64,000 nucleotides of DNA from Puteibacter caeruleilacunae (GCA_005217565.1 SJCO01000019.1:60309-124308); one strand, 5' to 3'. Positions 44,924 through 54,185 are shown, numbered from the stretch's first letter. Notes: generated from the letters alone by a model not told the origin. Translations and numbers: made by a program.

Positions 44924-45190
44924 AGAAAACCTACTAGCCTGTATTATTCATGCGTTTAGTTAAGTGCATATACGACTTGAAAGACCTGCCGATGTAGTTT
45001 CCTACTTCAAAGGGATTTCAAGGATGTAGATGTGCTGAAATAAACGCACTTTGGGAAATTTTTGAAGAAAAGTTCATTGTCTCACAGGTCTAAACAATTC
45101 CCTGGACAACAGCGTGTTTATGATTTATCTTCAAAAATTTATGAATAATGCAGGCTTAATCAGATTGTAACCTATTGAGTAGGTTTTTTT
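44924..45190 (+). ncRNA. Candidate structured small RNA with three-way junction and intrinsic terminator
   Basis: H1: 44926-44935 (AAAACCTACT) with 45178-45187. H2, stacked on it: 44936-44951 with 45141-45156, 16 bp with one G.U. Arm A: GCGTTTA 44952-44958 with 45041-45047, enclosing CTTGAA/TTCAAG (44976-44981/45017-45022) and hairpin GTAG/CTAC. Arm B: AAATTTTTGAAGA 45056-45068 with 45128-45140, 13 bp perfect, enclosing TTGTC/GACAA and CAGG/CCTG. H2, arm A and arm B meet without unpaired bases at 44951/44952 and 45140/45141. AGACCTG 44982-44988 can pair with CAGGTCT 45085-45091 across the arms. The end has the alternative terminator ACCTA-TTGAG-TAGGT plus U-tract. A weak promoter (TTG 44891, TATGCTTC 44911) fits a start near 44924. 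No known RNA family recognised. Confidence 0.65.
45171..45190 (+). terminator. Terminator hairpin at the end of the small RNA
   Basis: ACCTA, 5-nt loop, TAGGT and eight T (45172-45191). Its 3' arm AGTAGGTTTT is also the partner of 44926-44935, so closing the long-range helix and forming the terminator exclude each other. It would end either the nfnAB readthrough or the independent small RNA. Confidence 0.75.
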
Positions 45191-45292
45191 TGCGACTTGT
45201 GTTTACGGAAGCTTCAGCCTAACAAAAAATTGACATGTGAGCTAAAACGATTGATTAATGAAAAATGGCGTAGTTTGAATGTGAAAAATACC

Positions 45293-45300
45293 TATATTTG
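45293..45300 (+). promoter_or_regulatory. -7 element TATATTTG before the third sigma gene
   Basis: Perfect TAnnTTTG; a TTTG lies at 45274-45277, somewhat closer than the ideal spacing. The transcript would start about 10-15 bp before GTG 45321. This gene lacks the GGG-N16-CGTY site found at loci 1 and 2. Confidence 0.5.
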
Positions 45301-45320
45301 AAGTCCAATTTTTGTGCCGG

Positions 45321-45851
45321 GTGGAATATGATAGATTGAAATATTGCTTTGACCAGTTTTATCCAAACTTGTGTTTATATGCTCACAAATATGTGCAGGA
45401 TATTGAGGTGGCGAAGGATATAGCGCAGGATGCTTTTATTAAGTGTTGGGATCGGTTAAGTGATTTCGATGCTGATGCTGCTCTGAAGGTATTTTTATAT
45501 CGAACTGTTACCAACGAATCGCTTAATTATTTAAAGCATCGAAAAGTTGAAATTGAAGCTCATTCAATCTTGTTGGAAGAAGAGTATATGGAAGAGCATT
45601 TTCTGGAAAATGAGGTGTATTTGTGGTTGCGTAGGGTAATTCACGAGCTGCCTCCTCAAGGAAAAAGAATAATTGAGTTAAGTCTGGAAGGTGCTAGAAA
45701 TCCTGAAATTGCTGAAAACCTGGGGGTGTCGTTAAATACTGTGAAGACCATCAAACAGAAAGCTTATAAAACACTTCGCGAAAAACTGTCGAAGGCTGAA
45801 ATTTTCCTATTCTATCAAATATATAGTCGCCCAGGAATAACTCTTTCCTGA
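45321..45851 (+). CDS. ECF sigma factor (RpoE/FecI-like), locus 3
   Basis: 176 aa from GTG 45321 (VEYDRLKYCFDQFYPNLCLYA); TTG 45312 would add MCR and sits only about 6 bp from the probable transcript start. No in-frame ATG exists near the start. Region 2: YVQDIEVAKDIAQDAFIKCWDRL; region 4: LPPQGKRIIELSLEGARNPEIAENLGVSLNTVKTIKQKAYKTL. A FecR gene follows after 292 bp and SusC next, so it is the cognate sigma of locus 3. A weak start codon implies low expression. Confidence 0.88.
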   Translation: MEYDRLKYCFDQFYPNLCLYAHKYVQDIEVAKDIAQDAFIKCWDRLSDFDADAALKVFLYRTVTNESLNYLKHRKVEIEAHSILLEEEYMEEHFLENEVYLWLRRVIHELPPQGKRIIELSLEGARNPEIAENLGVSLNTVKTIKQKAYKTLREKLSKAEIFLFYQIYSRPGITLS

Positions 45852-46143
45852 TAAACTTGTCTCTCCTATGTTTCGATTCATTTTTTCCTGATAGTCTGGT
45901 CCATATTATTTCCTAACTGATAGGAGAAGTTTGTTTTGATCAAGGACTGGAGCAATAATTATCTGTTTTTTATTCAAAAAAAATCGTGTGAATTTAAATC
46001 GTTGTAAGTATCTGCAATAAAAGTAGTTTGGTGGTGGTTGTTGTAGGTTCAAATCTATTCTTATGAAAAAAAATAAAAAAAATGCAGGTTGGCGTTCACC
46101 CTGTTTTTGATCTCAGTTGTTTATGCTAAAACCATAAAGCAAA
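45852..46143. other. Gap between sigma and FecR genes of locus 3
   Basis: No stable gene. A 15-codon frame starts at 46063 (MKKNKKNAGWRSP then stop), rich in Lys/Asn and with a GGTTGGCGTTCACC stem-like stretch just before the FecR gene; it could be a leader peptide but nothing supports translation. No copy of the GGG-N16-CGTY promoter was found. Confidence 0.35.
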
Positions 46144-47307
46144 ATGAAGGATAAAATTAAAATAAGTGAGCGAATTTCCCGAATTGTCATTAGGGAAATA
46201 TGTGAGGTGGAAGAAAAAGGAGATCGGGAGACTCTGGAAAAGTGGTTTTCAATTAAGAAAATGAATAGAAGAATATACCAGAGATTAAGGTCTAAAAAAA
46301 GATTTAATGAATGGAACGACTTGTATTCATCAATAAACGTGGATAATGACTGGGAGCTAATATCTAGGAAAATAAAAGGTAAGGAGAAGAAACAAAAACG
46401 AATTGTTTGGTTCAGAAATATGGCCGCTGCATGTGTGGTGCTTGCTATTGTGAGTGGTGCTATTGCTTTGCTGCTAAAAAGCGAGAAGCTTTCTGATAAG
46501 CAATTATTGGCAACCTATAGCAGTCCTACCTTAATTCTCGATAATGGGGAGGCTGTTAGCTTGAATGCTCCAAGCCAGGTATTGCAGTTAAGTGATGGAG
46601 ATATTCAGGTTTCAAAAGAGGGAAAGCTGCTGTGTGAGAAAAGCAATGCATGGTTTGATAAAGAATATCAGCTGGTTGTGCCTCGTGGGTATAATTATGC
46701 AGTTCAGTTAATTGATTCGTCAATTGTGCATTTGAACTCAGGTAGTGTGCTGTCATTCTCGGTGAAAGAACATGGTGACAAGCGATTGGTAGCGCTATCT
46801 GGCGAAGGCTTTTTTAAGGTTAAGCGAGATGAGGTGAGACCTTTTGAAGTGACTGTAAAAGATGAGACGATTAGGGTGCTAGGGACTTCTTTTAATGTTC
46901 ATGGGTATAACGATGATGACCAGGTTATCACCACCTTAGTTACCGGAAAAGTTAAGATATCTCAAAATAATAATAAACATGAGGCGGTAATTCTTTCGCC
47001 ACGTGAGCAACTCTGCTGGTCATCTCTTAAGGGAGAGGTGAACGTGAAGGAGGTTGATACTGAGGAGTATACTTCATGGATGCAAGGATATGTTGTGTTT
47101 AAGGATGCTCGATTGGAGGATATCATGATGCAACTATCGCGCTGGTATGATATTGACGTTGACTTTAAAGATACACGATTAAAAGATAAACGTTTTGGTG
47201 GGAAACTTTATCGCAAAACACCTATCGATACAAATCTACAACTAATTGAAACTATAAATAAAATTAAAATTGAACGAAATGGAAAACAGGTGACTTTCAG
47301 TAATTAA
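46144..47307 (+). CDS. FecR-family anti-sigma factor, locus 3
   Basis: 387 aa, longer than the two other FecR proteins because of an extra N-terminal basic region and an insertion before the FecR domain (STPTLILDNGEAVSLNAPSQVLQ region, as in the FecR proteins paired with large Bacteroidota loci). Membrane helix at about 92-111, FecR domain with LVVPRGYNYAVQLIDSSIVHLNSGS, GTSFNVHGYN, C-terminal LSRWYDIDVDFKD and KRFGGKLYRKTPI. It senses the STN domain of SusC at 47402. Confidence 0.92.
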   Translation: MKDKIKISERISRIVIREICEVEEKGDRETLEKWFSIKKMNRRIYQRLRSKKRFNEWNDLYSSINVDNDWELISRKIKGKEKKQKRIVWFRNMAAACVVLAIVSGAIALLLKSEKLSDKQLLATYSSPTLILDNGEAVSLNAPSQVLQLSDGDIQVSKEGKLLCEKSNAWFDKEYQLVVPRGYNYAVQLIDSSIVHLNSGSVLSFSVKEHGDKRLVALSGEGFFKVKRDEVRPFEVTVKDETIRVLGTSFNVHGYNDDDQVITTLVTGKVKISQNNNKHEAVILSPREQLCWSSLKGEVNVKEVDTEEYTSWMQGYVVFKDARLEDIMMQLSRWYDIDVDFKDTRLKDKRFGGKLYRKTPIDTNLQLIETINKIKIERNGKQVTFSN

Positions 47308-47323
47308 CATCGGAGAGAGAAAG

Positions 47324-47368
47324 AAGGGAACAGCGTCATAATCGCCAAACTACTAATGCTATTCCCTT
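47324..47368 (+). promoter_or_regulatory. Hairpin between fecR and susC (locus 3)
   Basis: AAGGGAA-C-AGC (47324-47334) pairs with GCT-A-TTCCCTT (47358-47368); 10 bp with one facing mismatch. Same position and GGGA/TCCC character as in loci 1 and 2. Confidence 0.5.
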
Positions 47369-47401
47369 ATAGTTATTTAATCAACTACTAAGTTAATCAT
47401 T

Positions 47402-50400
47402 ATGAGAGAAATTAAGAAGAAATCCTTCTTGAGAAGATTTAAAGTGCCTTTACTTATGAATTTATTAACGTTTTTATTGACGCTTTGTAGCTTGTCGTTA
47501 TCTGCGGCTATCAACGCACAAAACACAAAAGTGTCATTAAACTTACAAAAGGTCTCGCTCGAAAAAGTTCTGACTGAAATACAGGAACAGACCGAGCTTC
47601 AGTTTTTGTATCGAACAAAAGATGTGGAGAATGTTGAGGATATTAGTATTCAAAGCAAAAATAAAAAGGTTTTTGATGTTTTGGAGGAGTGTCTGGAACA
47701 TACAAAACTAGAGTATAAAGTGCTTGGTGAGTCTGTAATTATTCAGACGAAATCGACCGCTAAAACTTCACCACAACTACAGGATCAGAATCGTAATACC
47801 ATAAAGATCTCAGGAACGGTTTATGATGAAGAGGGGGTAACGGTGCCTAATGCTTCAGTTTTTATTAAATCGAATGCGCTACTGGGAACGGTGACCGACA
47901 TTGATGGTAAATTTACAATGAATGGTGTTCCTAAAAATGCAGTGTTGGCTGTTTCATTTATTGGTTATAAGAAGACTGAAATTGCGCTGAAACATTTATC
48001 AAAGGATCAGTTACAGAACCTGGAAATCAAACTTGTACAGTCGCAAAGTGACTTGGATGAGATTGTTGTCGTTGCTCATGGTAGTCAGCGTAAAGAGAGT
48101 ATTGTAGGTGCAATTACTACACTAGAACCTGAAGATTTGAAAACGCCTACCCGTTCTCTTTCAACTCAGTTGGCTGGTAAGGTTGCTGGGGTAACCTTTG
48201 TGCAGCGCTCAGGACAACCAGGTAAAGATGGTGCTAGCTTTATTATTCGTGGTATCAACTCTGTAACAGGAAATGCTACTCCATTAATCCTGATCGATGG
48301 ATTGGCACGTACTATTGATGATGTCGATCCTAACGATATCGCAAGTTTCTCAGTATTGAAGGATGCGTCGGCTACTGCAGTATATGGACTGGAAGGGGCG
48401 AATGGTATTATTGTGATTACTACTAAAAGTGGTAAGGCTTCGCAAAAACCAACGGTGCGTTTTTCATATTCTTCATCAATCAACAATTCAACCTTTAAGC
48501 CTAAATGGATCGATGCTGTTGAGTATGCTAAGATTAAGAATGAAGCTTTCCAGGTGCGTGGAAAAAAAGCCTTTTATACCGAAGAAGAGATCGCTAAGTT
48601 TGGCGATGATAACCAGGATTTTTATCCTAATGTTGATTGGTATAAGGCTATGTTTAAGCCTAATAATTTAGCTCATAAGGCCAATTTCAATATTGGTGGT
48701 GGTGGTAATGTTGTTACGTACTATATGTCTGGTGGATTTTATACTGAGGATGGTATGTTCCGAAGTGATATTTCATCGTACGACTCTAATGCTAAATACA
48801 GTCAGTTTAATTTCCGTTCGAATTTGAAAGCCGATTTAAGTCCGACTACAACTCTTGGACTTGGATTTGACGGTCGATACAATACAACTACTGATCCTGG
48901 ACAAGGAGCAGGTGGTATCTTAAAACTGATCAACGAAACTAATCCAACATTGTTCCCGACTCAGTATTCAAATGGGGAAGCACCGATAGAGCCTGAAAAT
49001 GCACAGAACCCTTATTCTTTGTTGAATAAAACTGGTTTTGTGAGGGCTTATTCGAATATAATGTCTACCAATCTTAGTTTAAATCAGAAGTTGAATTTCA
49101 TTGCTGAAGGATTGTTCTTCAGGGGAGTTGCTTCGTTCTCGAAAGTAAATAACTATAGTCACAAATATGTGAAGGACTATCAACGTCATAGAATTGATTT
49201 GGAGAATAGTTATATGCGATCGGGTTATGATGAAGATGGTAACCTTTTGACTGTTAACACTACTCCAGATGTTGATGATAAGATGACGTTTAAAAAGTCT
49301 ACTCCTTCGGGTCATCGTAATGTGGAGTTGCAGGCTAGTTTGAACTATGCACAGAGCTTTGGTGAGGATTACTCTGTTACAGGTCTTATCTTGTATAAGC
49401 AATCGGAATATATGGCTGATTCTCCAGGAGGGAAAGGTAATGAACTTCTTATTAATGCACTTCCTTCGCGCAAGCAGTCTATTGCCGGACGATTGACTTT
49501 CGACTATAAACACAAGTATTTTGCTGATGTCAATTTCGGAGCTTCGGGGTCTCAGTTGTTTACGCCAAGTAAGCGTTGGTCTTCTTTCCCATCTGTAGGT
49601 GCCGGTTGGTTGGTGTCGGAAGAGCCTTTCTGGGCTGGTATGAAGAATACTGTTGACTTTCTAAAGTTAAGGGCTTCATATGGTGTTGTTGGTGCTCCAG
49701 GTAATGCGGCACGATTTGGGTACATGGCTTCAACGTCAGGTAAAAAGGGATATACTTTTGGATTTGGTAAAACGGCTTACAGTAGTGAGAATATCAAAGG
49801 ACAAGGAGAGGATCGATTGGAGCAGTTGGGACTAACCTGGGAGCGAATTAATAAGCTAGACCTTGGATTGGAAATTGGATTGTTTGAAGATTTTAAGATG
49901 ATCATTGATGCATATCGCAATGTTAGAAATGATCAGTTGGTTGAGCTGAAAAGATTGCCTGCAACCTTAGGTTTACCTTCAAAACCAAGAGCAAATCTGG
50001 CTAAGAATATCTCACAAGGATTTGATATTGATGTTACTTACAGTAAGTCATTTGGTGATTTCAAGATCAATTATATCAAAGGTATCCTGGGTTATTCAGA
50101 GAACGAGATTAAGGAGAATGGGGAACTCGACCCTAAAGTTCCTTACCAAAGTGCCATAGGATTGGACTGGGGACGTGGTTTAAATTATATCGCATTAGGA
50201 TATTTTAAAGATCAGGCAGATATTGACAATAGTCCTATACAGACCTGGAGTGAGGTGATGCCTGGTGACTTAAAGTATAAGGATGTGAACGGTGACGGAG
50301 TTATTTCTGCTCAAGATAAAGTTTGGTTAGGTAATCAATACCCTAAATGGACTTACTCACTGGCATTGGATCTTAGCTATAAGAACTGGACTATTGCGAC

Positions 50401-50848
50401 TCGTGTTATTGGAAAGGCTGATATGTTCAGAACGATTAGTGGATCGCGTATCCCTTTTAACGCGAAAGGACAAAAAGGTGCAATTTTTCGCGCTGCTTAT
50501 AACGACCACTGGACTCCGGAATCATTTTCCGGAACAAAAGCTACGGAGAATCCAAATGCTAAATATCCTAGATTAGCTTTCGGTACTGATAATGCGAACA
50601 ATACCCAGCCTTCGACCTGGTGGTTGAGAGAGGCTTCTTATTTGCGAATTGCTGATGTAGAACTTGGTTATAACTGGATTGTGAAGTCTCCTAACTTACC
50701 TTTCAAAAATATCTATTTCTACGGAAGAGGAGATAACCTGGCTACTTTCTCGAAGTTTAAGGATTGGAATCCAGAGCTAACTTCTTCTTATGCTTATCCT
50801 TTAAAACGCACATTTACATTCGGATTAGAGATCAAATTTAAATTGTAA
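47402..50848 (+). CDS. SusC-like TonB-dependent transducer (locus 3)
   Basis: 1148 aa. Signal segment to about residue 38 (near INAQN), STN domain (about 42-115, KVSLNLQKVSLEKVLTEIQ), carboxypeptidase-regulatory-like domain (about 130-215), SusC motif DEIVVVAHGSQRKESIVGA, plug (PLILIDGLARTIDDVDP, TAVYGLEGANGIIVITTK), then barrel strands. It imports an unknown oligomer and signals to FecR at 46144. The SusD gene starts 11 bp later. Confidence 0.95.
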   Translation: MREIKKKSFLRRFKVPLLMNLLTFLLTLCSLSLSAAINAQNTKVSLNLQKVSLEKVLTEIQEQTELQFLYRTKDVENVEDISIQSKNKKVFDVLEECLEHTKLEYKVLGESVIIQTKSTAKTSPQLQDQNRNTIKISGTVYDEEGVTVPNASVFIKSNALLGTVTDIDGKFTMNGVPKNAVLAVSFIGYKKTEIALKHLSKDQLQNLEIKLVQSQSDLDEIVVVAHGSQRKESIVGAITTLEPEDLKTPTRSLSTQLAGKVAGVTFVQRSGQPGKDGASFIIRGINSVTGNATPLILIDGLARTIDDVDPNDIASFSVLKDASATAVYGLEGANGIIVITTKSGKASQKPTVRFSYSSSINNSTFKPKWIDAVEYAKIKNEAFQVRGKKAFYTEEEIAKFGDDNQDFYPNVDWYKAMFKPNNLAHKANFNIGGGGNVVTYYMSGGFYTEDGMFRSDISSYDSNAKYSQFNFRSNLKADLSPTTTLGLGFDGRYNTTTDPGQGAGGILKLINETNPTLFPTQYSNGEAPIEPENAQNPYSLLNKTGFVRAYSNIMSTNLSLNQKLNFIAEGLFFRGVASFSKVNNYSHKYVKDYQRHRIDLENSYMRSGYDEDGNLLTVNTTPDVDDKMTFKKSTPSGHRNVELQASLNYAQSFGEDYSVTGLILYKQSEYMADSPGGKGNELLINALPSRKQSIAGRLTFDYKHKYFADVNFGASGSQLFTPSKRWSSFPSVGAGWLVSEEPFWAGMKNTVDFLKLRASYGVVGAPGNAARFGYMASTSGKKGYTFGFGKTAYSSENIKGQGEDRLEQLGLTWERINKLDLGLEIGLFEDFKMIIDAYRNVRNDQLVELKRLPATLGLPSKPRANLAKNISQGFDIDVTYSKSFGDFKINYIKGILGYSENEIKENGELDPKVPYQSAIGLDWGRGLNYIALGYFKDQADIDNSPIQTWSEVMPGDLKYKDVNGDGVISAQDKVWLGNQYPKWTYSLALDLSYKNWTIATRVIGKADMFRTISGSRIPFNAKGQKGAIFRAAYNDHWTPESFSGTKATENPNAKYPRLAFGTDNANNTQPSTWWLREASYLRIADVELGYNWIVKSPNLPFKNIYFYGRGDNLATFSKFKDWNPELTSSYAYPLKRTFTFGLEIKFKL

Positions 50849-50859
50849 AAGTTGACGAA

Positions 50860-52824
50860 ATGAAAAAAATACTTAACTATATATTGGTAACCTCCCTATG
50901 TTTAGGGATGGTGATTGGGTTTAATTCCTGTGACTATCTCGAAGCTGAGGAATACTTGAATGAGGTTGATAACCTGAATGAAATTTGGACTTCTCGTAAA
51001 GATATCCGTAAAAACTGGGCGGCATGTTATGCGCATATTCCTGAATTTGGAATTATTAATTATGAGTGGCCTTTTAGTGGTTGCGGAGATGAAGGTTTGG
51101 CTGGTATGGAGAAGTATCCAGCAACAACATTTGGTAGAGGACAGGTTACTCCTGATAATATTCCCTGGCAAATGAATTACTGGAAACGCTATTACCAGGC
51201 AATTCGCGTTTGTAACTTGTTTTTGGAAAACTCAGGCAGGGCAAATGATAGATTATTGGTGGAAGGTGAAGTTGAGGGATATCAGAATGATGTGTATTTC
51301 CTTAGAGCATTTTATTATTCATTGCTTTTAGAGCTTTACGGTCCTTTTGTAATTATCGATAAGACTATCGACTATTCTTCAAGTGATTTACCTACTACAA
51401 GAGCTACGTTTGATGAGTGCGTTGATTTTATTGTGGCTGAGTTGGATAAGATTATTGATAAAATGCCTGATCAGGCAGATATCATTGATAAAGAGCTTGG
51501 TCGACCTTCAAAAGGGACTGCTATGGCTGTGAAAGCAAGAGTATTGCTTTGGGCTGCTAGTCCGCTTTGTAATGGTAACAATGACTATGCTTCATTTACC
51601 AATGAGCAGGGAACTGCTTTGTTTAATCAGACAAGTGATATCAATAAATGGAAAAAAGCAGTTGATGCTTATAAGGCTATTATTGATTTGAATCAGTACG
51701 AGTTATTTACGCTTCCTGCAAATGATGATTATAAGACTGTTGCTTTGGGTGACTTTGATGGTAACGATGTGCCTTGGCCTAATGGTCCGGCAGGAATTGA
51801 TCCATATCGCTCTTATAAGGCTTTATTTGGTGGTGGCGACTACTATTGGAATAAGGAAGCTATTTGGCAGATCTCTAAAGGTGGTCAAAATACCAGGTTA
51901 ACTGGTATGGGATGGCCTCGTGGTCATAAACTCAGCAGTACTCCTGATGCTTATACAATGAATGCTGTTCAGGAGATGGTTGATGCTTATGAGATGAATA
52001 ATGGTAACTCTATTGATGAGGAAAATCATAAGCTATACAATGATTTGAGCGTAGCGTCGACAATTGATAATTTTTATATCCTTGGAGATCAGTCGAGCGA
52101 TGCTTCTCCAATTGTTACCAACTACATTGCAGGAAAGGGTGTTCAGGCAGTGCCTAACAGGTGTTTGAATCGTGAGCCTCGTTTTTATGCAACAATAGGT
52201 TTTCAAGGACGTGGTTATCCTCAGGATGATAAAAGTAAACCTTACTATTTCATTGATTTGAGAGCGGAGACTGCCGATGGTTATTTGCAAACAGAGGCCC
52301 CTTCTTGTCTTACTGGTTATCCTATTGTAAAGTGGATTAATGATGAGGATAATCGTGCCGGTGGTAACTTTGAAAAACAGTTTCCTGTATTTCGTTTGGC
52401 AGAGGTGTATTTGTCATACGCTGAAGCTTTAAATGAGACTGATCCTGGAAATACTGATATCCTAAAATACTTGAACATGATTCGCTGGCGTGCAGGATTA
52501 CCAGGATATTCTTCTGGTACCCAGGAAGAGGTACGTGAATATATCAAGCACGAGCGATTTGTGGAATTTGCCTTTGAGGGGAAACGTCATTTTGATCTTC
52601 GAAGATGGAAAGATGCAACCAATACGGCGCGCGATAACTGGGGAAATACCTTAGGATTAGGTGGTGCTGTTCATGGATGTAATTATACTGCAAGTGATGG
52701 TGATTTCTATGATCGTTATGTGGTTGATGGATTCATCTTTAAGTTCAGACATTATTGGTTGCCAATCCCATATGGAGAAGTGGCTAATCACTGGGGATCG
52801 TTATTGCAAAATCCAGGTTGGTAA
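50860..52824 (+). CDS. SusD/RagB-like surface lipoprotein (locus 3)
   Basis: 654 aa, lipobox FNSC (Cys about 24). SusD blocks NIPWQMNYWKRYYQAIRVCNLFLEN, FLRAFYYSLLLELYGPFVI, FRLAEVYLSYAEALNETDPG and KHERFVEFAFEGKRHFDLRRWKD; ends in LLQNPGW. It binds the ligand and lids the SusC barrel. Confidence 0.95.
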   Translation: MKKILNYILVTSLCLGMVIGFNSCDYLEAEEYLNEVDNLNEIWTSRKDIRKNWAACYAHIPEFGIINYEWPFSGCGDEGLAGMEKYPATTFGRGQVTPDNIPWQMNYWKRYYQAIRVCNLFLENSGRANDRLLVEGEVEGYQNDVYFLRAFYYSLLLELYGPFVIIDKTIDYSSSDLPTTRATFDECVDFIVAELDKIIDKMPDQADIIDKELGRPSKGTAMAVKARVLLWAASPLCNGNNDYASFTNEQGTALFNQTSDINKWKKAVDAYKAIIDLNQYELFTLPANDDYKTVALGDFDGNDVPWPNGPAGIDPYRSYKALFGGGDYYWNKEAIWQISKGGQNTRLTGMGWPRGHKLSSTPDAYTMNAVQEMVDAYEMNNGNSIDEENHKLYNDLSVASTIDNFYILGDQSSDASPIVTNYIAGKGVQAVPNRCLNREPRFYATIGFQGRGYPQDDKSKPYYFIDLRAETADGYLQTEAPSCLTGYPIVKWINDEDNRAGGNFEKQFPVFRLAEVYLSYAEALNETDPGNTDILKYLNMIRWRAGLPGYSSGTQEEVREYIKHERFVEFAFEGKRHFDLRRWKDATNTARDNWGNTLGLGGAVHGCNYTASDGDFYDRYVVDGFIFKFRHYWLPIPYGEVANHWGSLLQNPGW

Positions 52825-52842
52825 TCTTAAAAAAACATAGAA

Positions 52843-54024
52843 ATGAAACGATATATTGACAAAATTTTGATTGTATTATTTATGGTGGGCTTTATGCTTA
52901 GCTGTGGGGAGCTTGATCATAAAAATACTGAGTTTTACAAGCAAGAGGTGTATATTATTAGTGCTGAGTCGACAAGTGCATCGGAGCGTGAAATCGATAA
53001 TATTGTTGCGCATACATTTGTTGATACCATGAAAATTATCAACGATAGTTATGATGTGAAATTATTAGAAGATAATGATGATGGAGAGACTTTAGTTACT
53101 TTTAAAGTAGGTATCGGAGGATCGCTAGCAGCAGCTAAGGATATTGTTGTTAAAGTGGGATTTGATGAAGAGGGTTTGAATGACTATAATATGGTGAAAA
53201 ATACGCAGTATACTATACCATCAAGTGATTTGTATTCAAGTTCTGTTCCTTTTAATGAGACATCAGAGACGTTTGATGTGACGATACCTAAAGGTACTTC
53301 ATCTCTGGCGTTGACGTTTAAAATGCCTATTAAACGGGATTTGAAGGAAACATATGCAAACTATGCTTTCCCCCTGAAACTAGTGGAGGCAGATGGTGTT
53401 TTAATTAGTCGACAATATTCTAAATTTCTATTGGCTAATTTCATCGTGAATGTTGATAAAAAAGTGAACTGGTCGGGTTTCCCTATTCCTAAGTTGCCTG
53501 AAGGACGTTATCATTCTGCTCGTTTGCAGGGTAATGCTGCTGAAAATACAACTCCTGATGGTTATCATCGTGTGTATAAGTGGATTACTCGTCTTGGAGA
53601 TACAGATGAGTTAAAAGATCAGTATACAATTTGGGGAACTGGTGTATGGAGTTTTGATATGCATGGTTTTAATGGAGCAGGTTGGATGTATAATAAATTG
53701 TCGTTGAATGATGAGGTATTCGGAACGTATACTGTTGAGCCAATTTTAGAGGGGGATACGGATTTCCCTTTTCATACTTTTAAGTGGAGTTCAACGCAAA
53801 ATCCAAGCTATGATAATAGATATGATCCTAAGACTAAAACACTAACCATACATTATAAGAATATCATAGGACAGGATTATACTGATGTACTGACTTATGT
53901 TGATGATGATTGGACATTAAAAAAAGGAAATAAGAGAGAAAGTGTTGAGAACTGGCACCATATCCGAAGTAAAGGATATAATTATTGGCTCCCTATTGAC
54001 GATCCCGATATTGATGCAGAATAA
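52843..54024 (+). CDS. DUF1735 (BT_3987-type) surface glycan-binding lipoprotein
   Basis: 393 aa with lipobox MLSC (Cys about 21). Two DUF1735/BT_3987-like beta domains, about 35-140 (EVYIISAESTSASEREIDN) and about 140-215 (SETFDVTIPKGTSSLALTFKMPIKRD), then a C-terminal beta-rich binding domain from about 220 (HSARLQGNAAENTTPDGYHRV, DQYTIWGTGVWSFDMHGF). It sits in the SusE/SusF position 18 bp after SusD. Locus 3 has no enzyme gene of its own. A terminator follows. Confidence 0.8.
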   Translation: MKRYIDKILIVLFMVGFMLSCGELDHKNTEFYKQEVYIISAESTSASEREIDNIVAHTFVDTMKIINDSYDVKLLEDNDDGETLVTFKVGIGGSLAAAKDIVVKVGFDEEGLNDYNMVKNTQYTIPSSDLYSSSVPFNETSETFDVTIPKGTSSLALTFKMPIKRDLKETYANYAFPLKLVEADGVLISRQYSKFLLANFIVNVDKKVNWSGFPIPKLPEGRYHSARLQGNAAENTTPDGYHRVYKWITRLGDTDELKDQYTIWGTGVWSFDMHGFNGAGWMYNKLSLNDEVFGTYTVEPILEGDTDFPFHTFKWSSTQNPSYDNRYDPKTKTLTIHYKNIIGQDYTDVLTYVDDDWTLKKGNKRESVENWHHIRSKGYNYWLPIDDPDIDAE

Positions 54025-54061
54025 TCATGCTTTTATGTATTAGTTAAACAATTCAGTTGTG

Positions 54062-54097
54062 GAGGGCATTTCAAGAAATTGATTTGCCCTCTTTTTT
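54062..54097 (+). terminator. Intrinsic terminator closing locus 3
   Basis: GAGGGCA (54062-54068) pairs with TGCCCTC (54085-54091), followed by six T. Confidence 0.9.
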
Positions 54098-54099
54098 AT

Positions 54100-54153
54100 G
54101 TTGTTGTTGTTGTTGGTGTTGGTGTTGGTGTTGGTGTTGTTGTTGTTGGTGGC
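54100..54153. repeat. GTT / GGTGTT microsatellite
   Basis: A run of GTT triplets, then four to five GGTGTT hexamers, then GTT again, in about 54 bp of pure G/T on the plus strand. Slippage-prone and purely intergenic. Confidence 0.9.
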
Positions 54154-54185
54154 TTAAGAGTGACGCAATTACAATTTGTTGTAAT

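Noticed and set aside
44924..45190. Retron-like msr-msd RNA (long flanking inverted repeats)
   Set aside because: No reverse transcriptase gene is nearby; the downstream gene is an ECF sigma factor, and the inverted repeats fit a three-way junction better.
46063..46110. 15-codon leader peptide before fecR of locus 3
   Set aside because: Lys/Asn-rich short frame in A-rich DNA without conservation evidence; likely chance.
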